Under the pieces are notes generated by a model. The model was not told the DNA's origin. It made no database searches and saw nothing but the letters and a program-made list of their open reading frames with translations. A stretch of 27,595 nt of DNA from Theodoxus fluviatilis (lineage: Eukaryota; Mollusca; Gastropoda; Cycloneritida; Neritidae), in NCBI GenBank assembly GCA_034096865.1, contig JAWQFJ010006218.1:12501-40095 (forward strand). The letters run 5' to 3'. Shown here in pieces: positions 10,873 through 23,020 of this stretch. Position numbers and translations under genes: made by a program. Numbering within the stretch: position 1 is the stretch's first letter; each line of letters opens with the position of its first letter.

Positions 10873-11356
10873 TTATTCGAAATCTTTCCGAAAATTTCCA
10901 AATTGTTATGTATGTAGTGCTGTGATAATTCCAAACTATGAACTATCTGAGTAGTTCCGTCTTGTTTACCGGCACATCAAGATCGGCACCTTGTAAAGAA
11001 AACAGTGGCTTACCAAAAGGTGTTTCCAGCAGTAGCCATGAAGATGGCATTGTTTTTCTTAAAGAACTCTTAGGTCAGAATTATGTTGGTAACTATATCC
11101 GCTGAAGAGGTGTAAATCCCACCATGAAAAACGTCCATGTGCTATCGATGCTTTTTTCATGCAATAAATATTCATGCTTGCACTTATTGTGTTTGTCGTG
11201 CCCTATGTGAAAACTAATGTCAGAGGTTTTCGTTTGCTTGTTTCTGTTTTCCTTTTTGTTTTTAAATCGTAGCTTCTTTGTGAGAGGCAATGTTCCACTT
11301 TCCAAGATTTTTCAATCTTATTTTTAATCCTATACCTGGTCAATTTGGAAAAGCTT
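10873..11356. other. Spacer between the two foldback elements
   Basis: AT-rich; no gene, RNA or repeat recognised. Confidence 0.4.
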
Positions 11357-11645
11357 CCGGAGACGGGTCACGCTAGTGGACTCGTCTGAGGAGAGGGATG
11401 TTGGAAAAACAGCCCAGTTGGCGTGCCACAAACATTTGATTGGCAAGTGATCCTGGTCAGTTCATCCACAGTGAATTTGCTGTGATTCACACACAGAATG
11501 ACAAAAGAATCTGAAAAATTGAAACCTCATAAAAGCACAGCCAACCAGATGCTGTGGCTCGCCAGCTTGTGTGGCCCGCCAGCTTGGCTGTTTTTTCCAC
11601 ACCCCTCTCCTCGGGCGAGTCCACTACAATGGCCCGTCTCTGGAA
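11357..11645. mobile_element. Foldback/MITE element, copy B
   Basis: Inverted arms (about 11357-11450 and 11536-11645) match those of copy A and extend outward to a terminal ccggagacggg / ccagagacggg block. The right arm holds a local duplication of a unit reading gctcgccagctt / gcccgccagctt. The central loop differs from copy A. It is probably a short non-autonomous DNA element; superfamily unknown. Confidence 0.7.
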
Positions 11646-11801
11646 TCTTTTTCGTTCCTTTTTTCAGGAACTCAGCTGCTATGGTGTGTAAATAGTAAAA
11701 GAAATTCGATGTTTTCCGGTAGAAACATACAGCAAACAAATAGATAGAGCACTTGGATGTTCATCGGGAGATTGTAGGTTTAATCTCCGTCTGAGGTCCG
11801 A

Positions 11802-11946
<145 letters not shown>

Positions 11947-11950
11947 TTCA

Positions 11951-12055
11951 TACACACACGCACGCACGCACACATACACACACAAACGCACTCACACACA
12001 CACACATACACTCAGACACACCCCTGCATACACACACACACACACACACACACAT

Positions 12056-12113
<58 letters not shown>
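11951..12113 (+). repeat. (AC)n microsatellite with variant units
   Basis: AC run interrupted by GCAC, ATAC and GACAC variants in its first half and nearly pure from 12062 on. Confidence 0.95.
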
Positions 12114-12115
<2 letters not shown>

Positions 12116-12289
12116 TTCAAACATGGAAGATGAAGTCCTGGTATCTTCAAGACACTGCAAGTGAAGTAAATACAACTCTGACATTGAAATGTAATCAGAA
12201 TTCTTTGCCTGAACGAAGATTTACTTCACAGACATTCAAAGTTCAATAAAAAAAAAGCAGGCGTCACTTAGTTCAGGAGGAAGTGATCT

Positions 12290-12380
12290 TTAACTGCACT
12301 GGGCATGCGCATCCAGGCCACGGTAGACGCCATTTGCAAAGCGAGGCAGCACATTAGGACCAGAGAGCTCCGTGTAGTAG
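12290..12380 (+). promoter_or_regulatory. Possible TATA-less promoter with NRF1-like and YY1-like motifs
   Basis: A gggcatgcgcatcc block (about 12300-12313) resembles an NRF1 site and is followed about 20 bases later by gacgccattt, a YY1-core match on the complement. This pairing is typical of housekeeping animal promoters with the start site just downstream. It lies upstream of the short open frame at 12436 and, further on, the exons at 15014 and 17397. Motif-based inference only. Confidence 0.3.
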
Positions 12381-12435
12381 AAAAAGTTGACTGGCCTGAA
12401 ACATAAAGCCGACAGCATGGACAGGGTTCAACAGA

Positions 12436-12606
12436 ATGATGGACCTCTTGCGTTCAATATATCGCTGCAGCTTTACATTGTCCCCATCATTAGCTGGAAC
12501 TCTTGGCTTCCCGGCTTTTGCGGCCTACTCCAGTATCCTTGCCAGGAGCAGCCCCAAGCAGCCAAAGAAGTCACTTGAGAGCATTAGGACAACATCAGAC
12601 CATTAG
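12436..12606 (+). CDS. Short open frame of 56 codons, unidentified
   Basis: Starts with two ATG codons (12436 and 12439) and ends with TAG at 12604-12606. Residues about 10-36 are hydrophobic and small-residue rich (SFTLSPSLAGTLGFPAFAAY), like a membrane or mitochondrial segment, followed by a Lys/Ser-rich tail. An overlapping frame from the ATG at 12417 is open for a similar length, so composition alone does not decide. I do not recognise the product; it may be a small protein, a first exon read past its donor, or chance. Confidence 0.25.
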   Translation: MMDLLRSIYRCSFTLSPSLAGTLGFPAFAAYSSILARSSPKQPKKSLESIRTTSDH

Positions 12607-12673
12607 ATCTGGCTTCAGTTTCGAATAACCCATAACGATCATGACCCCGTCTAGGGACATCCCATTCTGAACA

Positions 12674-13449
12674 CAGAGATAGTGGCTGCGCTCGATTTGT
12701 CCGCCTGAATCCGCCGGCGGGCGAGACGGGGCACCGGCGGGTTTTTTGTTGCGCTCGATTTGTTCAGGTGACGTCACTGGCGGATCACTCGGCGACCGCC
12801 GGGTCCGCCCTCAGGTTTTCTGAGGCAAACGAAGATCCAAGATGGCGACGACCAGACTAGGGTTTATGTTTTGTGACGCTTCGACACTGAAAATATTCGA
12901 TAATTCGTTCTCCGCTGACTCATGTGTGCCTTAATTTGTCACCTCGCTGCAATCTCCGCTGGATAATTGAAGTAGATTACGATTTTTTTTCTTTATTGTG
13001 TGCACGATGTGTGGTTGACGGTGAGAAATCCTGCATTAAGTTCGAATTGAAAATTCGAACTCGCAAAGGGACGTAACTCTACATTCTGACCTCCCTTTGC
13101 GTAAAGGAAAATCGCTCGAGTGCGTGGTCTTAGTGTATAATTATAGGGTCTTTGACTGCACCTAGGCTCAGGAGTCACTTATCAGGGCACAGGTAGTGGT
13201 AATGAAAATGTTCAATTTACACAATAACCTCAAACCTTATCATAAACCAAGAAGACAGCAAATTTCCTCATCATCGCTACCGCTGCCTAGTAACTCTTCT
13301 AAACACCACAATTGTGCCGCCATGTTGATCAGCCGAAAGCGCTCGATTGGCACGAAAGCTGTCGATTAGCCGATCCCGTCACGGGGGACTGCGGTGACGT
13401 GGCGGCCGACGGATTCAGGCGGATAAATCGAGCGCAGCCAGTATCTCTG
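12674..13449. mobile_element. 776-bp DNA-transposon-like element with 45-bp terminal inverted repeats
   Basis: The left end (12674-12718) and right end (13405-13449) are inverted repeats of about 45 bases with few mismatches, starting CAGAGATA and containing tggctgcgctcgattt and ccgcctgaatccg. The CAG...CTG ends fit hAT-like elements, but I found no 8-bp target duplication, so this is not an assignment. The inner motif gcgctcgattt recurs near 12752 and, less exactly, 13340. The interior has no transposase frame and is GC-rich at both ends. It includes ccaagatggcgacg (12837-12850), a strong YY1-like match, and gccgccatgttg near 13317 on the opposite orientation. Confidence 0.7.
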
Positions 13450-13768
13450 ATACAGGTTGGTCACGTGACTTCGGCTCCACATTCCAATGGTTTTACCAAT
13501 CAAAATTCATCATGATCAAAAGCCCATCGAGAGTAAAAAGATACGATTCCATTTCACTCCAATTATTTATCCCGATAGATAAACACAAATTTGGTGTTCT
13601 AATAAAACTAATCTATGAGATTTTCAGGAAATCATTTGAGAACTACTTTTAGCGCGAACGTCGTCTATAAGGTTGCAAACAGCCTTGAGCACGTGCGTTT
13701 ATACTATGTAGTATAAACAAGCGAAAAGATTCCTATCGCTCCGGGCTGGTGACGTGAATCTATGGTAA

Positions 13769-14461
13769 ACCCTTGTCACTTCCCTTGTTCTGTCCCGTCT
13801 TGATTATGGAAATTCTCTTCTTGCCGGCATTCCTGGCACTCTGCTAAACAAACTGCAAAAAGTCCAAAACACTGCTGCTAGATTAATCTTTAGATGTCCC
13901 AAGAGAACTCCCACATCCAAACTCCTTCGTGCACTGCATTGGCTCCCCGTCGCTCAGAGGATAGAGTATAAGCTAGCCATTATGTGTTTCAACTTCTTCA
14001 ATCAAACTGCACCACACGCACTCAAAGAAATTCTCACTGTCTACACCCCCGCTAGAAATAACCGTTCAGCTGCAGACACCAAAACGTTAAATGTCCCCCG
14101 TCGCAAAAAGATAACCCAAGGACAGCGAGCTTTTTCCTACATCGGCCCTGTAACATGGAATAGCCTACCTTTCCCTGTCCGTCACTCTAATTCCATGTCC
14201 CAGTTCAAAACCTCCCTCAAGACACACCTGTTCCGGTCAGTCTTTCCTGACGAGCAGTGAAGGCGCCTCTTTTATGTTTCGTGTTTTGCCTGCTACTTAA
14301 TTAATTGTATTGTATTTAATTGTTCTTTTTATTTCAATTGTATAGTATGTGAGTGTTAGAATGTTTTGTATGAGTGTAGACTTTATCATTGTACACGCCA
14401 TGAGCTTGCTATTAGGGAAGGTATGTGCGTTATAAATAGTCTGTATTATTATTATTATTAA
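13769..14461 (+). mobile_element. CR1/L2-type LINE, 5'-truncated 3' end
   Basis: An open frame of 163 codons runs from about 13769 to the TGA at 14258-14260 and encodes the C-terminal end of a CR1-like reverse-transcriptase protein: SRLDYGNSLLAG, LQKVQNTAARL, LLRALHWLPVAQRIEYKL, WNSLPFPVR, FKTSLKTHLF. A TAA at 13766-13768 marks the upstream limit of the frame; the catalytic palm with its YADD-type motif is missing. The 3' untranslated part ends in a tataaat block and an ATT repeat (14446-14461), the usual end of such elements. The coding end is undamaged, which suggests a fairly recent insertion. It cannot move by itself. Confidence 0.88.
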
Positions 14462-15013
14462 ATACTCTCGCCAGTAAATGCTTTCTGGCCGGGACCTGTG
14501 GTACCGGTCTAACTACCTTCACAATGTTTGACGAGCTACTGGAGTAGAGTCCACACTTCGATCATTCGTGTATCGACTGATGGTAAGTGATTTAACCTAC
14601 ATTCCGTTGCTATAAGGCTAATTGTCATGAATATAAAGAGAGATCCCAGATTTTTTAAGCCTGTGTGTCCGTCCATCTGTCCAGTATCTGTCTTTGTTTG
14701 ATCGAACTGCTGAGCAGACTGTTTGGAGTTTAGCAGACTGATCAATTTATAAATCGGTGCAGTTTTTATATCATATTAGACAATGCATAATTAGATCAGT
14801 GATGCCGAGGAACTTTTAATCCTCAGTTGTGGGATGGATGAAAGAAAGATTGAGTTTTAATGTTGCATGCCTGTACTATTTGTAATGTTAACTAATGATA
14901 TAAAAGGTTTATGTTATATCAAGAAGTAGATTTTCTGTCCTCTTGTCTTGCAATCAAAGGATGAATTTAGCATGTACTCTCTCTGGTCTATTTCTTCATT
15001 TATACTTTTGCAG
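14462..15013. other. Spacer or intron, nothing recognised
   Basis: If the exons at 15014 and 17397 start further upstream, this stretch is intronic. No convincing exon seen in it. Confidence 0.3.
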
Positions 15014-15083
15014 TTGATCGAGGGAGCCACCAGAGAAATGCCAACCTCTGCTGCAGACCAATCTTCCTCCTCTTCATCTACAT
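15014..15083 (+). CDS. Internal exon of an unidentified gene
   Basis: Acceptor tatacttttgcag and donor gtaagtac enclose 70 bases. The open phase gives LIEGATREMPTSAADQ followed by a run of six Ser and Thr, and leaves one base that joins correctly to the exon at 17397. An in-frame ATG at 15038 could be the start of a protein of about 79 residues; otherwise earlier exons are missing. The same strand and a plausible promoter near 12300 suggest one transcription unit, but this is inference. Confidence 0.5.
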
Positions 15084-15405
15084 GTAAGTACATGTATAGT
15101 CTGAAGAGACATTATCTTAATCATGTGTACCAGGGGAAAGTATGCATATATGAAATGCTGCAGACATGGTTTACGGAAGCAAATGACTATTGAAAGCTAT
15201 TGTCAGAATAATTCTTTGATAGAAACCAATGTTTCACAACACATACAAAAGTCATTTTGTAATTAATCAAAAAGCAAAACTTTATTGCAAATTTTTTGGA
15301 AGGAAATCAGGATATTGTCATTGTTCTATGCTTCAAGACAGTATTTTCCTAAACACCCCGAATGAGGCTTTGCTTGTAAATATAAAATTAAATCATCAGT
15401 GTGCG

Positions 15406-17396
<1,991 letters not shown>

Positions 17397-17590
17397 ATTT
17401 TCAACCAGCTGAGGATGTGAGGCTTCCTTTGGGACCAAGAAGTTTGGTGGATACAGCTGTTAAAGACACAGTTCAGCAGGGGATAGAGATGGACTCCCAG
17501 GACACCTTCTCATTCTTGTCTCAACCACCTCCTCAGGACACCCACAGTTTCTGTGTAGACCAGCCGAGGGCAGGTTTCATAAGCTCATAG
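17397..17590 (+). CDS. Terminal exon of an unidentified Ser/Gln/Pro-rich protein
   Basis: Acceptor aatctcttctatccag precedes base 17397. The first two bases complete a Tyr codon split with the exon ending at 15083, and 63 codons follow to a TAG at 17588-17590. The product is hydrophilic and likely disordered, with RLPLGPRSLVDTAV, DSQDTFSFLSQPPPQDTH and a last block QPRAGFISS. The acidic-aromatic DSQDTFSFL stretch could be a short interaction motif. No family recognised. AATAAA signals follow at about 17603 and 17712, supporting a real 3' end. Confidence 0.55.
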
Positions 17591-17599
17591 GAGGATTCT

Positions 17600-17720
17600 G
17601 AAAATAAAAAGAAGAGTGCACACAATTATACCAGAATGCATCAGAAACTGAATGCAGACAATGACCTGTTAGCTTCCTACCCCCATGGTGAAGTGGGGGC
17701 GGAATGAACAAAATAAAAGT
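17600..17720 (+). terminator. Candidate polyadenylation signals
   Basis: Two AATAAA hexamers (about 17603 and 17712) lie 10-130 bases after the stop codon at 17588-17590. Confidence 0.4.
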
Positions 17721-18465
17721 ATGTATGCCTCAAAGCCAGATTGTGTCACTTAATTCTGTCAGTTTTTAAACCTTGGCAATGCATGGATAAAATGCTTCTG
17801 CCATCTTCATGGTGTTACTTGTACTTAGACTTCTGCTTCTACTAGAAAAGTGACAGCAACCTCCAAGGAGTTCTGGCAAAGCCAACTCATTGGTGCCAGG
17901 GAGAAAAGGTCTGCTGCTTTAAAAGATACCTGCAGAGCAGTCTTCCAGTTTAGCTGCTATCCATGTCAATGTGGTTCATATATCCACCTGACAAGTGAGA
18001 TCACAACACATACTTGGAGATGAACTGCACATTCTGCCCTTGTTCCTTGCAACAGACAAAGTACCACTAATTACTTGCCAAGCACCTTGCATATACAATC
18101 AATAGAAAAATAACAAGAAAGGGCACCATAACATGAATCTAAATAATGATCTCTGAACTAGGAAAATAATGTGGTCATCTATGAGATAACATCATCATCT
18201 CTTCAAATTTTCATCTACTGGTTTCACACATTAGATGGGTACAAGGTTTTTGTTTGTTTGCTTTGATTCATCATTTGAATTTTAGCTAAACGCTTTTCTG
18301 CAGATGCCCTTCCACACACCAACACTTCCCATTTATCTAAGCTTGGAACTGGCAATGAGTTGTGATGGCTTACACCCCATGTGGCTGTGAAAGATAATGC
18401 AGATTTCAAAACATAAATTATATTATTGCCTCAAAGAATTTGGCTGAAGAGCTTTGTCATTATTG
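17721..18465. other. Spacer, nothing recognised
   Basis: No long frame or known repeat. A 61-codon minus-strand frame at 18224-18409 has no domain. Confidence 0.3.
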
Positions 18466-19023
18466 CTATGAAATAAGCATGACCATACTGACATACCATG
18501 AAAAGTAATTATCCACAAGACCTTGATGGATGTTTCTTCCTGCAGTCACCCCAGTCCTTTTTGACATGTCCATGACTTGATTATCTGTAGTCTCTTCCTC
18601 CTGAGGCTGTAACTCTTTAGTAGCATCCTGGGCATCAGGAAGTAACTCTAGCTGTAGTAAATAGGTTCTGATGTGGAGCATCAGGCATACTGTGATGATT
18701 TTGCATACTTAATCTGGCTGAAGATGAAAAGTATTCCAGGCAATTCCAGTGACTCTTCGCAGTGCCAGTGCATTGCTCCACTGTATGCCTTGTAGAACTG
18801 TGGCTGTTGTAATTCCTCTCTGGTCTATTTCATGGATTGAGAATGGGGGTTAAAAGCCAATTTCAATGTGGCCATAGTCTCCAAGGCAAAATCATTCGAT
18901 GGGTTTGTTGGGGCTCTGAAAGGCTTGCAACATGGGAGACTCCTGCAGCCCTTGAGCATCATGGACTCTTCCTGGACACTTGGCAATGACATTTTGAAAT
19001 ATCAGGTCAGCATAGCAGATAAC
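18466..19023 (-). pseudogene. HARBI1/PIF-Harbinger-type transposase, decayed C-terminal half
   Basis: Minus-strand reading gives the second half of the Harbinger nuclease in the right order but in two frames: VICYADLIFQNVIAKCPGRV-HDAQ with the Asp after His, then LGDYGH (usual form LGDSGY), LLTPILNP, HTVEQCTGTAKSHW with the conserved Glu, FHLQPD and VCKIITVCLMLH, and a tail GRNIHQGLVDNYFSW. In this family an IDG-Asp, the HD Asp and LGD, and the VE Glu make up the nuclease site. The IDGTH part is missing. Stops lie at 18892-18894, 18830-18832 and 18709-18711, and the frame shifts near 18850 and again near 18735. An acceptor-like ttctccacag sits exactly at the left edge of homology (before 19023), so the source had an intron or an upstream exon now lost. 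Inactive. Confidence 0.8.
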
Positions 19024-20321
19024 CTGTGGAGAAAGGAAATAATCAATCAGACATGCAGTTGGTGATGTTTTCATTGGGTGTCAAAGCATTTAGATGGACT
19101 TAGTGCCTTTATATCACTCATAGACCTTTTGTCCCCTCTCAGTCTAAAAAAAAGGTGCTGCTTTGACTAGAGCCAGCTAGCTGCACAAGTGCACTCATCA
19201 GACCTCACATGCAAGAAGATCATATTAATTCAGCTGATTAAATAAGAATTTGAGTGGTATTGGCTAAATGAATGCTTCTTCAAGTGGTCATTAATACCCC
19301 ATTTGGTGGAGTCACTAATGCCCCAGTCGATTACTCAATTACAATAATTGGGCAGTATGTACATGGTAGATGACTTTTGACTGGATAATACATCTTTATT
19401 TAGATAGATTCAATGGCTATCATAAATATTTCAAGAAATTTTGAGGATAAAGTTCTTTCCTAGATTAATTTGTGTAGTGGTCACTAATGCCTCCAACAGG
19501 AATGTTAGGCGAATACCAACATTGGTTGTTAACAGCTTGTTGAAATTAAAATAAAATTTGTAAAAATTTAAAGGTTTGCAATCGTGCAATATTCATCTTA
19601 AGTGTAACTTACTGTATTTCATTTAGAAAATTCACAAAGGATTGTCACTAATACCCCTACTTCCCATTATAGTTTCCATTGAGTGAATTATATGGAGGGT
19701 AAGGGATAATATTGAGCTGCTGAAAATCGGTGGATATGGAGGAAAAGGAGGGAAGGGTGTGCGGGAAGGGGAGATCAAGATGCTCGTCTGAACACCTCCC
19801 ACCTCCCCACAGTCCAGTCTGAAATGACTGAATTATCCAAACACAACACTCCATGCATCTAGAACTAAGATTTTACTAACTGTTGTCTGTGTTGAACGTT
19901 GATCGAGAGTGGAAGTTTCTTCTGTATGAATCCGTCCGATTCCGAAGTTCGATATCATCAGAAAGCTCAGAATTAAGCAGTTTTTCTAAGTTTAATCCTT
20001 CTAAGCATACACTGAATTAATGATTCCTCATCAGTAAAAGCACTCAGCGGGTTTCTGGGTGTATCGGTCCATTAGATTACCATTATGCAGACGGGATTGG
20101 TTGCCTTACTCGCATAATGAAGTATAATTGTTGCTGTTGTATTCAAAGTCCTTATAATTAGTAGAGTTCACACTATTACACTCTTGTGATTCGAATTTTA
20201 CCGCTTACAAGTCTTATATTTATGGGAAATCGATGTTTAGAAAATGAATTGACGGAAAGATGGCTGCCAGTATCTGTGTGTATCACAACAAGCGGAGGAA
20301 TACACTCAACGATGTGGTAGG
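19024..20321. other. Spacer with a repeated 14-base motif
   Basis: No gene seen; the missing N-terminal part of the Harbinger transposase was not found here. The motif GTCACTAATGCCCC or close variants occurs four times, at 19287, 19311, 19480 and 19644, all in the same orientation. Confidence 0.35.
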
Positions 20322-20445
20322 CCATTCAGCGTGGCTGAGACTGTGTTCCGAACGGTGGTATGCATGTTATGGAAGAATTAAGGCTATCACGTGACTGACC
20401 TGTTGCTGAGACAATATTCATTATAGTCTCAGCCACGCTGAATGG
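20322..20445. mobile_element. Small foldback element with perfect 21-bp inverted repeats
   Basis: ccattcagcgtggctgagac with a following t (20322-20342) is perfectly inverted at 20425-20445, enclosing 82 bases. It could be a tiny MITE relic or a regulatory or RNA hairpin. No coding capacity. Confidence 0.6.
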
Positions 20446-21502
20446 GGACTTCCTAGAACCATGGAAAATTCGTGACATTTTTTGTGTGTGTGCATGCGCC
20501 ACTGAGCAGCCTTTGGGCTGGAAGTGCGCGCAATATAAGTACATTATACATACATACATCCATACATACTAAGCCTATGAGGGGCCATTTCTTGGCATGC
20601 ACAGTGAAACCAAAAGCTGGGGGGGGGTGGGGGGGTGGGGGGTGCGAAGATGGTTGCATGACAGGAAACGTTTGCAAGTCAAGGTTCAAACCATCTCAAA
20701 CGAACACTTGCCTCAAACTGAGCGTGAAAGTAGCAGTATATATGAAAGGGAGGAAGTCAATAATAATAAATCTTTTCCTCGCTATGTCATTTGATGAAAA
20801 AAAAAACAGATGCCAAGAAAACGGATGCATTGAATTTAGTGCAGCCACTTGTCGACAGACCTTCACATTGATTTCAGAGACCTCAGCGCGGGATTTTCTC
20901 GCTGTGCAACCGACTTGAGTTCAGCAAAGCTTACGCAGTAGAAGTCGCCCAAGTCACAGCCTCTTAAGAGTACTACTCTCCTGAAGGTCCCGCTCTGTGT
21001 GCAGTCCAACATAGTTCTAAGCCCGTCATTTCTCATAACACCACACTGCATTGACTGAAGTCAGGATTCACTGTGGTAAGAATATCGACTATTTTACAGA
21101 TCTCAAGTACGGAACCTTGAGTGACTTCCACTATATTTTCTGTTCAGGTTTCATGACAGCGACACATCTGCCTTTTCATTGCTGGCAAACAGTTCATTGC
21201 ACTTTTGCAGAAATTAAGACCACAGGTCTGTTCAAGTCTACTTTGGACGGCAAAAGACACAGCAACATCGTGAAAAAGAAAACATATGACACATTTCACA
21301 CAGCAAATCTGAAGCAAGAAAGCGTTTATGTTTTTTTCTGGTCGTATCATTCTGCATACAAAGCAAAAACTTGTTTTGGTCTATCATGTATTTTCGGCTG
21401 TGTTTCAGGAGGGTCTTTTTTGTGTTAACCGTGCTTGAGCAAAAGCGACTAAAGAAAAGTTATAAACTTAAAGACACAAAAAAACTGGAGGTGGCCTGTA
21501 AT
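20446..21502. other. Intergenic, nothing recognised apart from a G tract
   Basis: Frames of up to 148 codons (20472-20918 and 21051-21428, plus) show no domain and cross low-complexity DNA. This is the downstream flank of the minus-strand hydrolase-like gene. Confidence 0.35.
20619..20642 (+). repeat. G tract with quadruplex potential
   Basis: Three G runs of 9, 7 and 6 separated by single T residues. Enough guanines for an intramolecular G-quadruplex. Confidence 0.6.
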
Positions 21503-21679
21503 TTATTTCGAGTAGCATAGTACGTACTTGGACCACTGCTTGGACTGGGAGTTGTAGACATGGTAGCTGGTGCTGCCAATGCTGTCCACATGGCGCACGA
21601 ACACGTGATGGGACTTGGGATCATAGCCGTCCAGGATAAGGAAATCATTGTTGTTCACATGCGTTGCGTCAGGGAAGTA
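21503..21679 (-). CDS. Hydrolase-like gene terminal exon
   Basis: Acceptor ttgctcttttgcag, then 58 codons to the TAA at 21503-21505. Encodes YFPDATHVNNNDFLILDGYD, HHVFVRHVD and a last block QWSKYVLCYSK. An AATAAA overlaps the stop codon; whether it is used is unknown. Confidence 0.8.
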   Translation of the reverse strand, partial: YFPDATHVNNNDFLILDGYDPKSHHVFVRHVDSIGSTSYHVYNSQSKQWSKYVLCYSK

Positions 21680-22047
21680 CTGCAAAAGAGCAAATTGAAA
21701 ACGACAAATTCCATGCGCAGGGATTGGCAACACAAATCGTATGCTTAATTAGTTTTTTTGTGAAAGGAAGAAAGTAGGTAGTAATTTGAAACTACATTCA
21801 TCGTTGGTACCCACATTTAATGATCTGAAGGATTAGAATCGTCAGACGGACAATTCCCAGGAAAATGGCATCATTTTATTGTTTTTCTTGACTGACTACA
21901 GCTCCTGTCAGGTGCAGAAGAGGATAAAGGTCAGATTCAAAATATGCAGGTGATCACACTGACCAATCACGGAAATTTCCACTCTAGAAATAAACAGATC
22001 CAGAGAACATGCACCATGTTAAAATAGGAAAACCCATAAAAACTCAC

Positions 22048-22310
22048 ATTCCAGGTCTTGCCGTGGTCGTCAGACATGCCACAGCGGAAGTTGCCTCCCT
22101 TGCCGTGGAAGCAGCCATGTGCAATGGAGCCGTCCGTCAGGAAGGAGCACCGAGGGCCCAGAGGGTTGCCAGGGAAGTGCTTGGTAATGAACTTCTGCAC
22201 GGCACGGGACTTGGGCACCGTGGCAGGGTCCTGGCCCGTGTACTCCAGCATGCCCCAGCTGCCGTACTTGCTGGGAGTGCCCGTGTACGAGAAGTAGTTG
22301 AACAGTCCAC
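22048..22310 (-). CDS. Hydrolase-like gene exon with the GGLFNYF and WGMLEY blocks
   Basis: 263 bases, enters in phase 1 (completing the split Gly codon) and leaves in phase 0; acceptor ccacactgcag, donor AAT then gtgagttt. Ends the barrel-like part and begins the Cys-containing C-terminal part. GC-rich third positions compared with the introns suggest past selection for coding. Confidence 0.8.
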
Positions 22311-22483
22311 CTGCAGTGTGGTATGGCCAGAATATACTACCGGACAGCCAGGTTAGCGCACGTCCCATACATGACGTTTGGAATTTGCTCGGTTGGTCTG
22401 CATATCTAATTGTGTGTTTGAGTATATGTTGGTCTGTTTGTCCGTAACTTTCCCTCTTGTGTCTATACGGCTGTTAGTTAGGA

Positions 22484-22790
22484 AGGTAGGTAGGCGGATG
22501 AGTGGGTAGATTGGCAGGTAGGAAGGCTGGTAAGTAGATAGGTAGGTCTGCTAGTATGTGTGTGTGTGTGTAGGTAGGTAGGTAGGTAGGTAGGTAGGTA
22601 GGTAGGGAGGTAGGTAGGTAGGTAGAGAAGGAGGGAGGGAGGTTGGTTGATTGGTTCGTCGGTTGGTTGTGGGTAGGTAGGTAGGTACGTACGTACATAA
22701 GGAGATAGGTAGGGAGACAGGCAGGTAGACAAAAAGGCGTAGGTAGATAGGTATGTAGGTTTGGTGTATGGGTGGATATGGGTGGTTGGA
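22484..22790 (+). repeat. (GTAG)n tetranucleotide satellite
   Basis: Pure GTAG core at about 22570-22625 with degenerate flanks (GGAG, GTTG, GTAC, GTAT variants). Lies in the last-but-one intron of the hydrolase-like gene; Tyr-Leu-Pro-Thr frames over it are artefacts. Confidence 0.9.
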
Positions 22791-22818
22791 TGGTTAGTAA
22801 GTTGTTTTCTCCGCTGAC

Positions 22819-23020
22819 CAGGCATTTTGTTGCTATTGTCCTGAGAGACGATGGAGTTCCAGGCATCCAGTACTGCAGTGACCACAGGCTCTATCTGGTC
22901 ATCCTTGTTGAAGGCGATGGCTTTATTGGTGACGTCATCGTGGGAGGTGCCGTGTGCAATGGCGCTTCCCTCCATGATGGAAGGTCCGCCTTCGTACATG
23001 ACCAGCTGCACGCCGTGTTG
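22819..23020 (-). CDS. Hydrolase-like gene exon with the YEGG block
   Basis: 202 bases, starts in phase 0 after ctgacag and ends one base into a Gly codon at CCTG then gtcagc. Encodes QHGVQLVMYEGGPSIMEG, AIAHGTSHDDVTN and the segment ending NSNKMPG. Confidence 0.8.

Noticed and set aside
21051..21428. 125-codon plus-strand frame
   Set aside because: No domain, signal peptide or splice context; AT-rich composition like its surroundings.
22009..22356. 115-codon plus-strand frame opposite a hydrolase exon
   Set aside because: It is the antisense shadow of the GC-rich exon at 22048-22310.
22474..23011. Tyr-Leu-Pro-Thr rich minus-strand frames running on from the YEGG exon
   Set aside because: The exon ends at the donor at 22818; the rest is GTAG satellite in the intron.
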